Shown: positions 25,183 through 34,729 of the stretch, in pieces | Layout: every line of letters begins with the position of its first letter | Numbering within the stretch: position 1 is the stretch's first letter | Source of the DNA: an uncultured Clostridia bacterium | GTDB lineage: Bacteria; Bacillota; Clostridia; TANB77; CAG-508 | Assembly (NCBI GenBank): GCA_944388755.1 | Contig: CALXJY010000009.1 | Location: 1-47,684, forward strand | DNA: 47,684 nucleotides | Direction of reading: 5' to 3' | Position numbers and translations under genes: made by a program | The notes under the pieces: generated by a model | Told to the model about the DNA's origin: nothing | Databases searched by the model: none | Seen by the model: the letters and a program-made list of their open reading frames with translations, nothing else

Positions 25183-26325
25183 TTACTTTTCCTTTACTTT
25201 TTTATATATATAATATACTAATTTATTATTTTTTAATTTTTGTTTTATTTTTCTTTTTTTAAAAACATTTTGTTTAATTCTATGTAGTCCCCCTTTTAAA
25301 TATAGCTTTTTTAGTTTACAATAATTTCGTGGTTTTTTTGATGGATGTTGTAGTTGTGAATTTCCATTTACTGCCTCTTGTACTGGTCTTTCTTCAAAGT
25401 TAAATTCAGCTATTAATTCATCTAATAAATTACTTCCTTTTTCACTAATTGGTAGTACTACAGAAATACCTTCTTTTTTGCTTTTATATATTTCAGCCTC
25501 TTTATCTAATCCCCAAAAGTCTCCTATCGTTATATCAGAACATCTCTCTGGTTTTGCATATAAACATTGGTAGCAATTTTCTCTATAGAATAAAGATTCT
25601 AAAAAGCCATAATAGTATATAGACTCTTCTTTGCTTATTTGTTTTACAATTTTACTATCTTTATATAATTTTAAGATGAAACCTTCTTTTGATCTAAATG
25701 ATATTCCATCTATGTTTTCATCTGTTAAATCTTTTATTTCATCTTTTAAATATCGTTGAGGGGGGACTCCATGACATATCAAGTCTACAGTGTATAAATT
25801 ATCATATTCTTTTCTTAAGAAACTTTTTAATCCAGCAATTTGGCATGGTGTTCCAATAAATAGTACTAGTTTTTTATTTTCTAAATCTTCTTTAGCCATG
25901 CTATATGTTTTGTTAATATAGCTGTGTACATATTTAGAACCTTGTAATTTTTCAATCTCTTTTTCATTGTCAATTCTTATAGTTTGAACTAATCCTTTTT
26001 CATTATTTTCAAAAGAGGCACCATATACTACTCCATCTTTTTTTATAATATTTTTTGCTAAAATAGTTGCTATGCCTCCAGAAGTAGATTTTTTTATTAA
26101 TTCACTATTTTTTCCGTACATAGCGAAACATTCTTTTGGATAATAAGTCTTAACTTTATTGATACTTGGGCAAATTTTTTTACATAAATTACATTCTACA
26201 CATTTTGTTTTGTCTATAACTGGATAAATTGCCCCATTTTCATCTTCTTCCATATGTATACAATTTTTTGGACATATATTTACACAGGCATAACATCCTG
26301 TACATTTTTCCTTTTCTACAACCAT
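25183..26325 (-). CDS. FrhB/FdhB-like iron-sulfur protein 1 of surface polysaccharide locus
   Basis: A 380-residue protein with an N-terminal 2[4Fe-4S] ferredoxin domain (CTGCYACVNICPKNC and CVECNLCKKICP, residues about 8-52). It is followed by the coenzyme F420 hydrogenase/dehydrogenase beta-subunit N- and C-terminal domains (PF04422/PF04432): KSTSGGIATILAKNII, LVLFIGTPCQIAGLKSFL, VDLICHGVPPQRYL and SDITIGDFWG. Family members also occur in polysaccharide loci beside pyruvyl transferases; their electron partner and reaction there are unknown. Its stop is two bases before the dockerin enzyme. A basic C-terminal tail may meet the membrane. Confidence 0.88.
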   Translation of the reverse strand: MVVEKEKCTGCYACVNICPKNCIHMEEDENGAIYPVIDKTKCVECNLCKKICPSINKVKTYYPKECFAMYGKNSELIKKSTSGGIATILAKNIIKKDGVVYGASFENNEKGLVQTIRIDNEKEIEKLQGSKYVHSYINKTYSMAKEDLENKKLVLFIGTPCQIAGLKSFLRKEYDNLYTVDLICHGVPPQRYLKDEIKDLTDENIDGISFRSKEGFILKLYKDSKIVKQISKEESIYYYGFLESLFYRENCYQCLYAKPERCSDITIGDFWGLDKEAEIYKSKKEGISVVLPISEKGSNLLDELIAEFNFEERPVQEAVNGNSQLQHPSKKPRNYCKLKKLYLKGGLHRIKQNVFKKRKIKQKLKNNKLVYYIYKKVKEK

Positions 26326-26347
26326 TACTTTTTCTCCTATAGATATT

Positions 26348-27481
26348 TTATTTTTTTAAATATGCTCTTACTAATTGTTTTAACATTTTTATTCTTAATA
26401 CTTTTTTTGCTGTACTTGTAAAGTCACCTTTATACTGTTTTCTAAACTTTTTTCTGAACTCATTTCTTTTTGATGGTCGTCTTAAATGAACACTTCCATT
26501 AATTGCTTCTTCTAATTTTCTTTCCTCATAAAATACATTATTTGATGTGCATTTATTAAAAAAGTCATTTCCTTTTTGAGTGTTAACTAATACTAATGAT
26601 ATTCCTTTATGTTTTTCTTCATCATTTATTTTATCATCATTTTGTATTCCCCAAAAATCTCCTATTGTTATATCAGATACTCTATTAGATGTAGCATATT
26701 TGCAATCTAAACAACTTTCGCGTTGTAACATTGCTAGTAAAAATGCTGTAGCATATAAGTCTCTGTCTTTTGTTATGCTACATATTAATTCATTTTCATT
26801 AAATAATTTAAGTACATAGTTTTCTGAGTCTCTAAAAGAGACATTAGTTGCTTTTCTCTTATATTTTTTCTCTAAATAATTAATATAGTTTGTTAAGTAT
26901 TGTTGTGATGGGACTCCGTGACACACCAAATCTACTGTTATTAGATTTTCTTTATCTATATTTTTTACTTCTAGATATTTGTTTAGTCCTTGTATTTGGC
27001 ATGGTGTTCCAATAAATATTATTTTTTTATCTTCTTTTAAAAATCTTCCAACATTTTCATAATTTTTTCCTATATCACTTTGGCAGTATTTTGAACCTTT
27101 ATATTTTAAAGCTTCTTCTTTATTGTCAGTATATGAGTGTTTTAATATAAGATTTTCATCAAATGATGTTCCGAATACAATATATCCGTTATCAATTGCC
27201 TCTTTATAAAGAATTGATGCTACTGCTCCTGATGTGCTTGTTTTTCTATCGTTTTCATCTTTACTCCATGTTGCAAATGCTGTAACTGGTGTATTTTTAT
27301 TAATAGGGCTATTATTTGGGCATACTTTTCTACATAAATTACAGTGTATGCATTTGCTTTCATCTATTTTTGGCTGTAATTCTCCGTATTTATTGTATTC
27401 CATTGTTATGCAATTTTTAGGACATATATTATAACATGCCATACATCCTGTACATTCTTCTTCTTTACATATTTTATTCAT
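26348..27481 (-). CDS. FrhB/FdhB-like iron-sulfur protein 2
   Basis: A 377-residue paralogue of the neighbouring protein at 25183-26325 with the same architecture: CTGCMACYNICPKNC and CIHCNLCRKVCP at the N-terminus, TSTSGAVASILYKEA, IIFIGTPCQIQGLNKYL, VDLVCHGVPSQQYL and SDITIGDFWGI. All eight ferredoxin cysteines are present, so two [4Fe-4S] clusters are likely. It sits between the broken DUF1919 gene and the first paralogue, in a tight operon. The tandem arrangement suggests duplication followed by divergence. Confidence 0.88.
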   Translation of the reverse strand: MNKICKEEECTGCMACYNICPKNCITMEYNKYGELQPKIDESKCIHCNLCRKVCPNNSPINKNTPVTAFATWSKDENDRKTSTSGAVASILYKEAIDNGYIVFGTSFDENLILKHSYTDNKEEALKYKGSKYCQSDIGKNYENVGRFLKEDKKIIFIGTPCQIQGLNKYLEVKNIDKENLITVDLVCHGVPSQQYLTNYINYLEKKYKRKATNVSFRDSENYVLKLFNENELICSITKDRDLYATAFLLAMLQRESCLDCKYATSNRVSDITIGDFWGIQNDDKINDEEKHKGISLVLVNTQKGNDFFNKCTSNNVFYEERKLEEAINGSVHLRRPSKRNEFRKKFRKQYKGDFTSTAKKVLRIKMLKQLVRAYLKK

Positions 27482-27487
27482 ATTAAA

Positions 27488-28176
27488 TCACTCGCTTTCT
27501 CCGTTCAACCATTTAATATAATTAAAATTTTTTGCATATTGATATAATCTTTTTCCAAATATATTTGCTACATCTGTTATTGTTCCAACACAATGTGGAT
27601 CACTCCATTTTTTTACAACTCTACAACTTTTGAATTCATCATATTTTTTATGTGTAAAACATACTTTATTCTTATATTTTAGATTATCAAATCTTTTTAA
27701 ATATTGATATGGTAAGCACCACCTATCAGTCATCATAATAAACAAATTGTCTTTGTTTATTCTTGTCTTTCTTTCATTCCATTTTTGAATAGCCTCTTCA
27801 ATAGTTTTGTAATGTTTAAAATATAGTGTTATGTTACCCCCCTCGTGCGTATTTTACCTATTGGGTAATTTAGAGGAGATTTTACTGGTTCAATTTCTGA
27901 ACTTAAATAATCATCTAAGTTTTCTAAAAATTCCACAAAATCTTTTGGTGTAATATATAAATTTATGGTAGGACTTAAAAATCTTTGCCCTAAGTCATTA
28001 TATATTATTCCACCGATACATGTATTTGATAATATTGTAAATTCTTTATTTTTTATTTTTTTTCTTTCTATTTTATTTCTTATCAATTTTCTATATTTTT
28101 TTCCTATTTTTTGCATGCCTAATTTTATAAAGATTTTTTTATATGTTAATGAAATTTTTTTACGCATTTTTCTCAT
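27488..28176 (-). pseudogene. DUF1919 exopolysaccharide protein, frameshifted at a G-run
   Basis: Two frames together make one DUF1919 (PF08942) protein. The first, from ATG 28176, reads FTILSNTCIGGIIYNDLGQR, FLSPTINLYITPKDFVEFLE and NYPIGKI, then stops at 27829. The second continues with GGNITLYFKHYKTIEEAIQK, WNERKTRINKDNLFIMMTDR and PYQYLKRFDNLKYKNKVCFT to 27488. The switch coincides with six G (plus-strand C 27837-27842); one more G would restore a single frame. Members are found in capsule loci with unknown activity. It overlaps the upstream pyruvyl transferase stop by ATGA. Slippage, a sequencing error or a true pseudogene are all possible. Confidence 0.85.
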
Positions 28177-29213
28177 TCCTTTAATAATTTTTCTAATATA
28201 CTTAATGATTTATTTCTCCATTCTAATATATTTTTTTGAGAAATGTCAAAATTAATTTCTTCCAATAATTTATTTTTGAATTCTTCATATTCTTCTTCAT
28301 TTTCCTTAAATTCGCATTTTATTAGTCCTGTTTTATTTAGTACATCTACTACTTTTTGTCCTGATGGTATCGAAATAAATTGTTTTTTATTTAGTATTGA
28401 GAATATTGTTCCATGAAATGTAGTTGTTATAACATATTTAGCATTTTGTATTAATTTGCAAAATTCTAGTGGTGAACAGTTTATGCATTTATCACAAAAT
28501 GAATGTTTAAAACATGCTGAAACTATTAACAAATTTTGTTCTTTTGAAAATCTTTTTATATATTCTTTTTGTTTTTCTGTAAAGTTGTATGAATATACTA
28601 AAATATAATCTTTATTTATATTAATATCATATTTTTTATCAAATTCTTTTACATCTAGTAAAAATGTTGGGTCACATACCATTTCAGGTTCTATTCCTAT
28701 TGTCTCTTTTACATTTTTTTGTGTTCTTTCATCTCTTACAAATATTCCATCTAAATTTTTCATTCCCTCTATTAAGTCAGGAAAATCTTTAAAATCTTCT
28801 GTTACAGCTTTTCCACAACTTATTGCAAAAGCTACTTTTTTTTCTGTTGGTATATCTATACCATAAAAGCATTTATTCCTAAAAGTCTGGGTTTTTACGT
28901 TCCAACATTCGTCACTACCTATTATAACTATATCAAATGTATCTTTTTTTACATCTTTAATTGAAATTTCTTCAAAGTTTTTTCTATCTTCTAAAAATAG
29001 ATTGTATTTTTTTGTATTAAAACTATATGATTTTAAATAATGTAATAGGTTTTTTCTGCTTGGATAATATATTTTTTTTACTTCTTTTTCTGTTCTAAAT
29101 TTTATAAATTTAACACTATGTCCCATTTCTTCAATTACTTTTTTGAGTGCATATGCTTGTAGATATGAACCAAAATTATTAGAATCATATACTGTTAATA
29201 TTCCAACTTTCAT
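28173..29213 (-). CDS. Polysaccharide pyruvyl transferase family protein 1
   Basis: A 346-residue protein of the CsaB/PssM family (PF04230), which transfers pyruvate from phosphoenolpyruvate to make ketals on sugars. It begins KVGILTVYDSNNFGSYLQAY, has VIIGSDECWN near residue 105, CDPTFLLD, and the hallmark TTTFHGTIFSILNKKQFI near residue 265. The ATG at 29213 follows GAAAGAGG; a TTG six codons earlier would overlap the flippase stop. A CxxCxxC-like cluster (SFCDKCINCSPLEFC) is unusual for the family. It is upstream of the DUF1919 and FrhB-like genes. Confidence 0.87.
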   Translation of the reverse strand: MKVGILTVYDSNNFGSYLQAYALKKVIEEMGHSVKFIKFRTEKEVKKIYYPSRKNLLHYLKSYSFNTKKYNLFLEDRKNFEEISIKDVKKDTFDIVIIGSDECWNVKTQTFRNKCFYGIDIPTEKKVAFAISCGKAVTEDFKDFPDLIEGMKNLDGIFVRDERTQKNVKETIGIEPEMVCDPTFLLDVKEFDKKYDININKDYILVYSYNFTEKQKEYIKRFSKEQNLLIVSACFKHSFCDKCINCSPLEFCKLIQNAKYVITTTFHGTIFSILNKKQFISIPSGQKVVDVLNKTGLIKCEFKENEEEYEEFKNKLLEEINFDISQKNILEWRNKSLSILEKLLKE

Positions 29214-29217
29214 TTTT

Positions 29218-30762
29218 TTACCTCTTTCCAAAGCTTAATACTTTTTGTTTTACTTTTGCTTTTTCTTTTTTATTTAATAAACAAATAAAGCTTACTATAT
29301 AACCTATAATACCTGCTATTACTGCCCATATTGCTAATTCAAGCCATGAACTAATTGTAATGTTCATGTTTATTATTGCAAATAATACCATTATTAAAGC
29401 TGATGTTGCTAAAGCTCTAAATAGTGTTCCATAGAATATTCCTTTCTTAACCTTCAAATTATGTGCTGCATACATTGGTACAAATGTTAATATTCTTATT
29501 ACTAATATTATTGAACTAACCCCTGCTATTGCATATACACCTAAATTTGTTGTTTGCACTAATATATAAGTTACAATTACACTTATTATTCCTAATGCAA
29601 ATGTAACAATTACTGGTACTTTTAATTTATTTGTTACTGTATTTATGGCATATAATGTATATATATTACTACTTACTAAATTAGGTAATAATGTTAATAT
29701 AGATAGTATTTGTATTTCTATTATTTCGTTTGGTGTTTTACTTGGTAGCCATAATGTAAAGAATTCTATTCCAAAAACTATAAAACCTGCTAATGGTACA
29801 ATCATTATTAATGACATTACTTTTATTGAAAATTTTGTTTCGTTTACTAATTCATCTATTTTATTTTTTGAATACAATATTGTAAATTGTGGTAAAAATA
29901 CATTACTTATTGTTCCTAGCAGAGTTAAAACTGCTGTTGGGATTGTTTTTGCAATTGATAAAGTTCCCATTGCTGTTGAATCTATAAAAAGATTTGCTAT
30001 TAATAAATCTAACCCACTTAATAACATTGTACTCAAATTATTTAATGAATTCCATAAACCTGACTTTATTAATTCTATGACTGCTGATATTTTAAAATTT
30101 TTTATAGTTACTTTTAATTCAGGTGCTAATTTTCTGGTTAAGTACACATTTGCAATCATTACATATGCCGTATATATTATTGCAGATATGCTTATAAAAT
30201 ATATTTTTGGTTGAAATATACCAAATAATATTAATATAGCTATTATTTTTAATACATTTCCTATTATTTGTTGTATAGATGATAGATATATTTTATTTTT
30301 TACAAATGTTGCTATATTAAATACTGTGCTTAATAATGTTATTATGAAATTAATAAATACTAAAGTAAATGTTATTTTAACATCTGTATTTAAGTATTCT
30401 GGTATATTTAGTAATTTGTTTAAGTTAAATATCATTAGTACAAGTAATATTAATATTACTATTGACATTATTATATTAGAAATAAAAACAGATGAAAAAT
30501 ATTCATTTGCTTTTTTTTCTTCTCCTCTATGTATTGCAATAGTTATAAATCTACTTGCCATTGAATTTAGTGCTACTGTAACTATTGTAGCATAACTCAC
30601 GAAGTTATTTGCTAATCCAATAAAACCATATGCTTCATTTCCTAATTTTTCAACTAGAATTGGTGTTAATATAAGGCTTATTCCCATTTGTACAGCTAGT
30701 GCTACAATACTTGCTATTAAATTAATTAGTAATCTTTTATTTTTTGATATAGCTTGTTCCAT
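29218..30762 (-). CDS. Wzx-type polysaccharide flippase (MOP superfamily)
   Basis: A 514-residue integral membrane protein with about 12-14 hydrophobic helices, beginning with NKRLLINLIASIVALAVQMG and LTPILVEKLGNEAYGFIGLA. The second sequence is characteristic of oligosaccharide flippases (PF01943/PF14667). It would move the lipid-linked repeat unit across the membrane. Length is normal. It starts 15 bases after the next pyruvyl transferase stop and is the only flippase in the locus. Confidence 0.92.
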   Translation of the reverse strand: MEQAISKNKRLLINLIASIVALAVQMGISLILTPILVEKLGNEAYGFIGLANNFVSYATIVTVALNSMASRFITIAIHRGEEKKANEYFSSVFISNIIMSIVILILLVLMIFNLNKLLNIPEYLNTDVKITFTLVFINFIITLLSTVFNIATFVKNKIYLSSIQQIIGNVLKIIAILILFGIFQPKIYFISISAIIYTAYVMIANVYLTRKLAPELKVTIKNFKISAVIELIKSGLWNSLNNLSTMLLSGLDLLIANLFIDSTAMGTLSIAKTIPTAVLTLLGTISNVFLPQFTILYSKNKIDELVNETKFSIKVMSLIMIVPLAGFIVFGIEFFTLWLPSKTPNEIIEIQILSILTLLPNLVSSNIYTLYAINTVTNKLKVPVIVTFALGIISVIVTYILVQTTNLGVYAIAGVSSIILVIRILTFVPMYAAHNLKVKKGIFYGTLFRALATSALIMVLFAIINMNITISSWLELAIWAVIAGIIGYIVSFICLLNKKEKAKVKQKVLSFGKR

Positions 30763-30777
30763 AATTCTCCCATCTTT

Positions 30778-31893
30778 TTAGTTTATATCTAATGCATTTT
30801 TTAAATATTTTATACTTCTTTCTTTTTCTCTTTGTATTTTCTCATTTGATTTTTTAAAATCTATTTCATATGCCTTTTTTAATTTTTCGTCTATATTATT
30901 TGTGCTGATATTTCTTTCTTCTAATCCTATTGTTTTTAGTAGTGTAGATCTTCTATAGTCTTTGTCTGCATTTATTGAATAAAATGGTTTGTTTAATATT
31001 GCAGAAAATATTGTGCCATGAAATGATGTTGTTAAAACTAGTTTTGCATTATTTAATAAATTAAGAAATTCAATTGGTCCTACTGCATATATTCTTTTAA
31101 ATCTAGATAGAAGTTCATTTTTACCTGCATATCTTGTAGTAACAACTGGCATATTAGTTTTTCTTGATATTTCTTTAACTAAATTAATATCATCTTTGGC
31201 TTGTCCTAAAGAATAATATAATATATATTCTCCATTAACCATTCTTTCTTTTGGAATTATATTTTCCCAGTCCTTTTTATCTAATAGAATTGTTGGATCC
31301 ATATGTATTTCAGGTTTTCTTCCTGTTAGATTATATATATTGTCATAACTTCCTTGTTCTCTTACAGAAAGACATTTATAGTCATTAATATATTTTTTTA
31401 TTTTTTCCTTTTCTTCTTCTGAAAAATCAATTGGTTTTGGTCCAAAACTGGCTGCATATGAGATTTTTTTACCTTTTTTTATAAAACCTAAGTAATATGC
31501 CCAATCAAAGTCATATGCTCTTAAATTCCATAATTGGTCACTTCCACTAATATAATAATCAAAATCAAAATTTTCTTTTTCTAGTTCCTCAATGGAATTA
31601 TATTCCTTAGTTACATTTAGTTTGTTATTTATAAAATCTTCAAATTTTTGATTTTTTATTTCATATGCCTTTTTATAGTCTCTCATAATAATGTTTCGTG
31701 TTATTTTTGATAATAGATTATTATCTCTATCTATAGAATACATATATTTTTGTCTTTCTGTTCTTAAATTTATTATTTTATATTCACAGTTTTGGTCACA
31801 AATTTTTTTTACAGTTTCTTGCAAGGCATATGCCTGAAAGCTTGACCCATAATTATATGGTGAATGAAATGTTACAACTCCTATTTTTTTCAT
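30778..31893 (-). CDS. Polysaccharide pyruvyl transferase family protein 2
   Basis: A 371-residue protein starting KIGVVTFHSPYNYGSSFQAY, with DYYISGSDQLWNLRAYDFDW, SVREQGSYDNIYNL, HMDPTILLDKKDW and TTSFHGTIFSAILNKPFYSI (about 287-306). These are the conserved points of PF04230 pyruvyl transferases. Expected role: adding pyruvate ketal, and thus negative charge, to a sugar of the repeat unit. It lies between the flippase and a GT2 gene. Confidence 0.87.
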   Translation of the reverse strand: MKKIGVVTFHSPYNYGSSFQAYALQETVKKICDQNCEYKIINLRTERQKYMYSIDRDNNLLSKITRNIIMRDYKKAYEIKNQKFEDFINNKLNVTKEYNSIEELEKENFDFDYYISGSDQLWNLRAYDFDWAYYLGFIKKGKKISYAASFGPKPIDFSEEEKEKIKKYINDYKCLSVREQGSYDNIYNLTGRKPEIHMDPTILLDKKDWENIIPKERMVNGEYILYYSLGQAKDDINLVKEISRKTNMPVVTTRYAGKNELLSRFKRIYAVGPIEFLNLLNNAKLVLTTSFHGTIFSAILNKPFYSINADKDYRRSTLLKTIGLEERNISTNNIDEKLKKAYEIDFKKSNEKIQREKERSIKYLKNALDIN

Positions 31894-31941
31894 AGCTTAA
31901 CTTTTTTAATATATTTTTATAAATATATTTTCTCCTTTCAC

Positions 31942-32943
31942 TTATTTATTTTTTGCTAGTTTTTTTATTGTTCTTTTTAATTTGTAATAATTAAAAAGTA
32001 AGTTCCTATTTATATATAATAAGTTATATTCAAATTTTGACATTGTACTAAGATTTTGAAATATTTTTTTCTTGTAGTTCTTAAAATTATTTTTTAAAAA
32101 CAAATATTCATTAAGAAATTCTGTTTTATTATATGTATTTATATCATTAATTAAGCATATATTTTTGTGATAAATAAATATATATTTTATCCTGTCTATA
32201 TTTAATGTATCTTGTAATTGTGGATATTTTTTTATCATGTATTTATATCTTTCTGTAACAAAATAAAATAAGTCTTTTGTAAGTTTTAAATCAATATTTC
32301 CTAGTATGCTGTCTCCTCTTTGTAAGTAATAATATTCTATTTTATCAGTATATACAATTTTATTTGCTTTTTCAAATATTTTATGCATTACTGCTAAATC
32401 TTCCATCTTTCTACCTACTGGGAATTCTATATTATTTAGAATTTCTTTTTTATACAGTTTATTCCATGCATAACTTTTTATTTTATTTTCTATTAGTTTT
32501 TTTAATCCTTCTAGTTTAGTGTATTCAATAGTGTTTTGTTCATCTTTTACATTATTTTCTATGATTTCATTTTCTTTTACCTCTTTTAGGTTAACTATTG
32601 ATATGTCTGAATTTGTTTTTATTATATTATTATATAGAACTTGATACATATCTTTTTCTATATAATCATCACTATCTACAAATCCTATATATTTTCCTGT
32701 TGCGACTTTAAGTCCTGCATTTCTTGCATCTGAAAGTCCGCCATTTTTTTTGTGAATTATTTTTATTCTGTTATCTTTTTTTGCATATTCTTCACATATT
32801 TCAGGACATTTGTCAGGTGAACCATCATCAACTAATATTATTTCTAAATTTTTATATGTTTGGTTTAATACACTATCTATACATTTATATATGTATTTTT
32901 CAACTTTGTAAACTGGTATTATAATGCTTATTAAATCTTCCAT
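31942..32943 (-). CDS. GT2 family glycosyltransferase A
   Basis: A 333-residue GT-A fold transferase. It starts LISIIIPVYKVEKYIYKCID, has VDDGSPDKCPEICEEYAKKD for the nucleotide-binding strand, GGLSDARNAGLKVATGKYIG, and the metal-binding DSDDYIEKDM (about residues 89-98). The C-terminal half is basic and helical, fitting membrane association. It would add one sugar to the growing lipid-linked unit; donor and acceptor cannot be read from sequence. It starts three bases after the EpsG-like gene's stop. Confidence 0.93.
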   Translation of the reverse strand: MEDLISIIIPVYKVEKYIYKCIDSVLNQTYKNLEIILVDDGSPDKCPEICEEYAKKDNRIKIIHKKNGGLSDARNAGLKVATGKYIGFVDSDDYIEKDMYQVLYNNIIKTNSDISIVNLKEVKENEIIENNVKDEQNTIEYTKLEGLKKLIENKIKSYAWNKLYKKEILNNIEFPVGRKMEDLAVMHKIFEKANKIVYTDKIEYYYLQRGDSILGNIDLKLTKDLFYFVTERYKYMIKKYPQLQDTLNIDRIKYIFIYHKNICLINDINTYNKTEFLNEYLFLKNNFKNYKKKIFQNLSTMSKFEYNLLYINRNLLFNYYKLKRTIKKLAKNK

Positions 32944-32946
32944 ATT

Positions 32947-34068
32947 TTAAACTCCTATTTCTAGTATATATGATATATATGGTACAGTTTCTCCATTTCC
33001 TAGATAAGCAAATTTTATACACCAATATGCTAATAATACACTAATAGATATTAGTTGTACTGTCCATTTATTAAATCTATCTTGTTTAAATCCTTTTGGA
33101 AACATTGGTATATAATTTGCATATGCTGGTATTCCATAGTATAGTGCCATTCTATCAATATGTAATGCAAACATTGCTGATTGTGCTAAAATAAAATCCA
33201 TTATCATTAATAGTAAAAAACTCTCAATTTTCTTATTTTTGTTATATGCTTTTCTATATACCAAAAATCCACATATTACAAAAAAAGCTCTCATTATTAA
33301 ATCTAATACACTTATGTCTGAAGCTGTATTTGCAAAGGCACCTAAATAATATGAATATCTTGAAGATAGTATTCCACTACTAATTCCTATTTCTATTATT
33401 TTATTTAGATTAGCAATTATCATCGCTGTTCCAAGTATCAATACAAACTCAAACAATCTCTTATGTTTAAATTCTTTTGTTCCAAAAATAACATACATTG
33501 GAATCGCCATTAATGCTGAAATATGAAATAATATTGCAATTGCAACTATTATGCTATATTTTATTAGTTTTCTATCTTCAGCATATTTTATACTAAGTAC
33601 TATAAAAGCAATAGCTACTGCTTGTCTTAATTCATTTATACTTCTATTAAAAAACAATAGATAGATTATAGCCATAAACATGACCATACTTTTTTCTTTT
33701 CTATGTTGATATGCACTTATATATATTGGTGTTAATATTAATAATTCTAGTATAAAAAAGAATATATTAATATTAGTTGTAAATCTTGATATAATATAAT
33801 TAAGTACTAGATAGAAAAAATCTGTTGTACATAATTCTTGATATTGTGCAAAACTATTAGAAGCACAAGCCAAGTTAAAATAATTTTCTCCATATACTTG
33901 CACATCTGTACCAACTATAGGTGCTCTAAAACCTGCTAAGCCTGCAGGAAATAGAATAGCTAAGATAGAAAAAATTACACCACTTATTTTTTTCTGCTTT
34001 TTAAACATTTCTTGTGCAAGATATGTAAAAAGACATGAAATTGCAAAAACTACTAAATAAATAACCAT
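32947..34068 (-). CDS. EpsG family polysaccharide polymerase-like protein
   Basis: A 373-residue multi-pass membrane protein with about 10 helices. It matches the EpsG family (PF14897): FPAGLAGFRAPIVGTDVQVY (about residues 40-59), then YLLFFNRSINELRQAVAIAF (about 137-156) and LFHISALMAIP (about 181-191). These are the R-x-x-x-x-G-T-D and R-Q-x-x-A hallmarks of EpsG-like Wzy polymerases. It would polymerise the repeat units outside the membrane. It is the only intact polymerase here. A degraded polymerase and glycosyltransferase lie immediately upstream. Confidence 0.88.
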   Translation of the reverse strand: MVIYLVVFAISCLFTYLAQEMFKKQKKISGVIFSILAILFPAGLAGFRAPIVGTDVQVYGENYFNLACASNSFAQYQELCTTDFFYLVLNYIISRFTTNINIFFFILELLILTPIYISAYQHRKEKSMVMFMAIIYLLFFNRSINELRQAVAIAFIVLSIKYAEDRKLIKYSIIVAIAILFHISALMAIPMYVIFGTKEFKHKRLFEFVLILGTAMIIANLNKIIEIGISSGILSSRYSYYLGAFANTASDISVLDLIMRAFFVICGFLVYRKAYNKNKKIESFLLLMIMDFILAQSAMFALHIDRMALYYGIPAYANYIPMFPKGFKQDRFNKWTVQLISISVLLAYWCIKFAYLGNGETVPYISYILEIGV

Positions 34069-34101
34069 TTTTCAATTATTATATCTATCGATATTTCTCC
34101 T

Positions 34102-34258
34102 CTCATTTGTATTTTGTTAATATCTTTTTATATAAATTGACATTAATTGCTAATGTTAAAAATTGTATTTTCTTTTTTATTTTGATATCTGATGCTATTA
34201 TGGTAAATATATTTTTTCTGAAGTATGTTTGTACTTCTTTTATAAAATTTTTTTCATC
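34102..34258 (-). pseudogene. C-terminal remnant of a GT2-like glycosyltransferase
   Basis: The frame from 34258 down to a TGA at 34102-34104 has no start codon and is blocked upstream by stops. It encodes about 51 residues including FIKEVQTYFRKNIFTIIASD, LTLAINVNLYKKILTKYK, which look like the basic C-terminal tail of GT2 enzymes in capsule loci. It begins where the truncated polymerase ends, in another frame, as expected for a deletion scar. The family call rests on resemblance only. Confidence 0.55.
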
Positions 34259-34724
34259 TTAAAATTATTGGAATTAAATTTTTGAATACTCCATTTACGT
34301 GAGAAAATCCTAAACTATTTCTAACAATAATTTCATCTTCCGTAATCCTTCTAATTGCATGATTATCTAATACCCCAATAAAATAAAGAAATATTGTTAA
34401 TAAATAACAACTCAATGTAGCTATAAAAAACACTTTAAAGAAGTCTCTTATATTGTCTTTAGAAAAAAGCATTGCAATTAATAAAGTAACAACAAAGTCT
34501 AAACTTCTTGATATTAATGTAATTACTAAAAATGGCATTAATATCATAAACAATTGTTTATATGTAAACTTTCTTTTTATTATTATAACAATATTCAATA
34601 GTATTGCAACAAATAATATTGCTTTTGTTATTGTTTCGCTTTGTAATTCATAAAAAGACAAATATTTGTATAAAATTGCTATGAAAACTACTATAAATCC
34701 AATCACATTTCTGTTTTTTTTCAT
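34254..34724 (-). pseudogene. N-terminal fragment of a polysaccharide polymerase-like membrane protein
   Basis: A 156-residue product with five or so hydrophobic helices that stops abruptly after RNSLGFSHVNGVFKNLIPII. The N-half pattern, with RRITEDEIIVRNSLGFSHVN, resembles the start of Wzy/O-antigen-polymerase-like proteins, which normally run to 350-450 residues. AAGGTGAG lies before the ATG at 34724; a GTG three codons earlier overlaps the upstream GT2 stop. The last residues could come from the fused downstream sequence. It may be nonfunctional. Confidence 0.6.
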
Positions 34725-34729
34725 ACATC

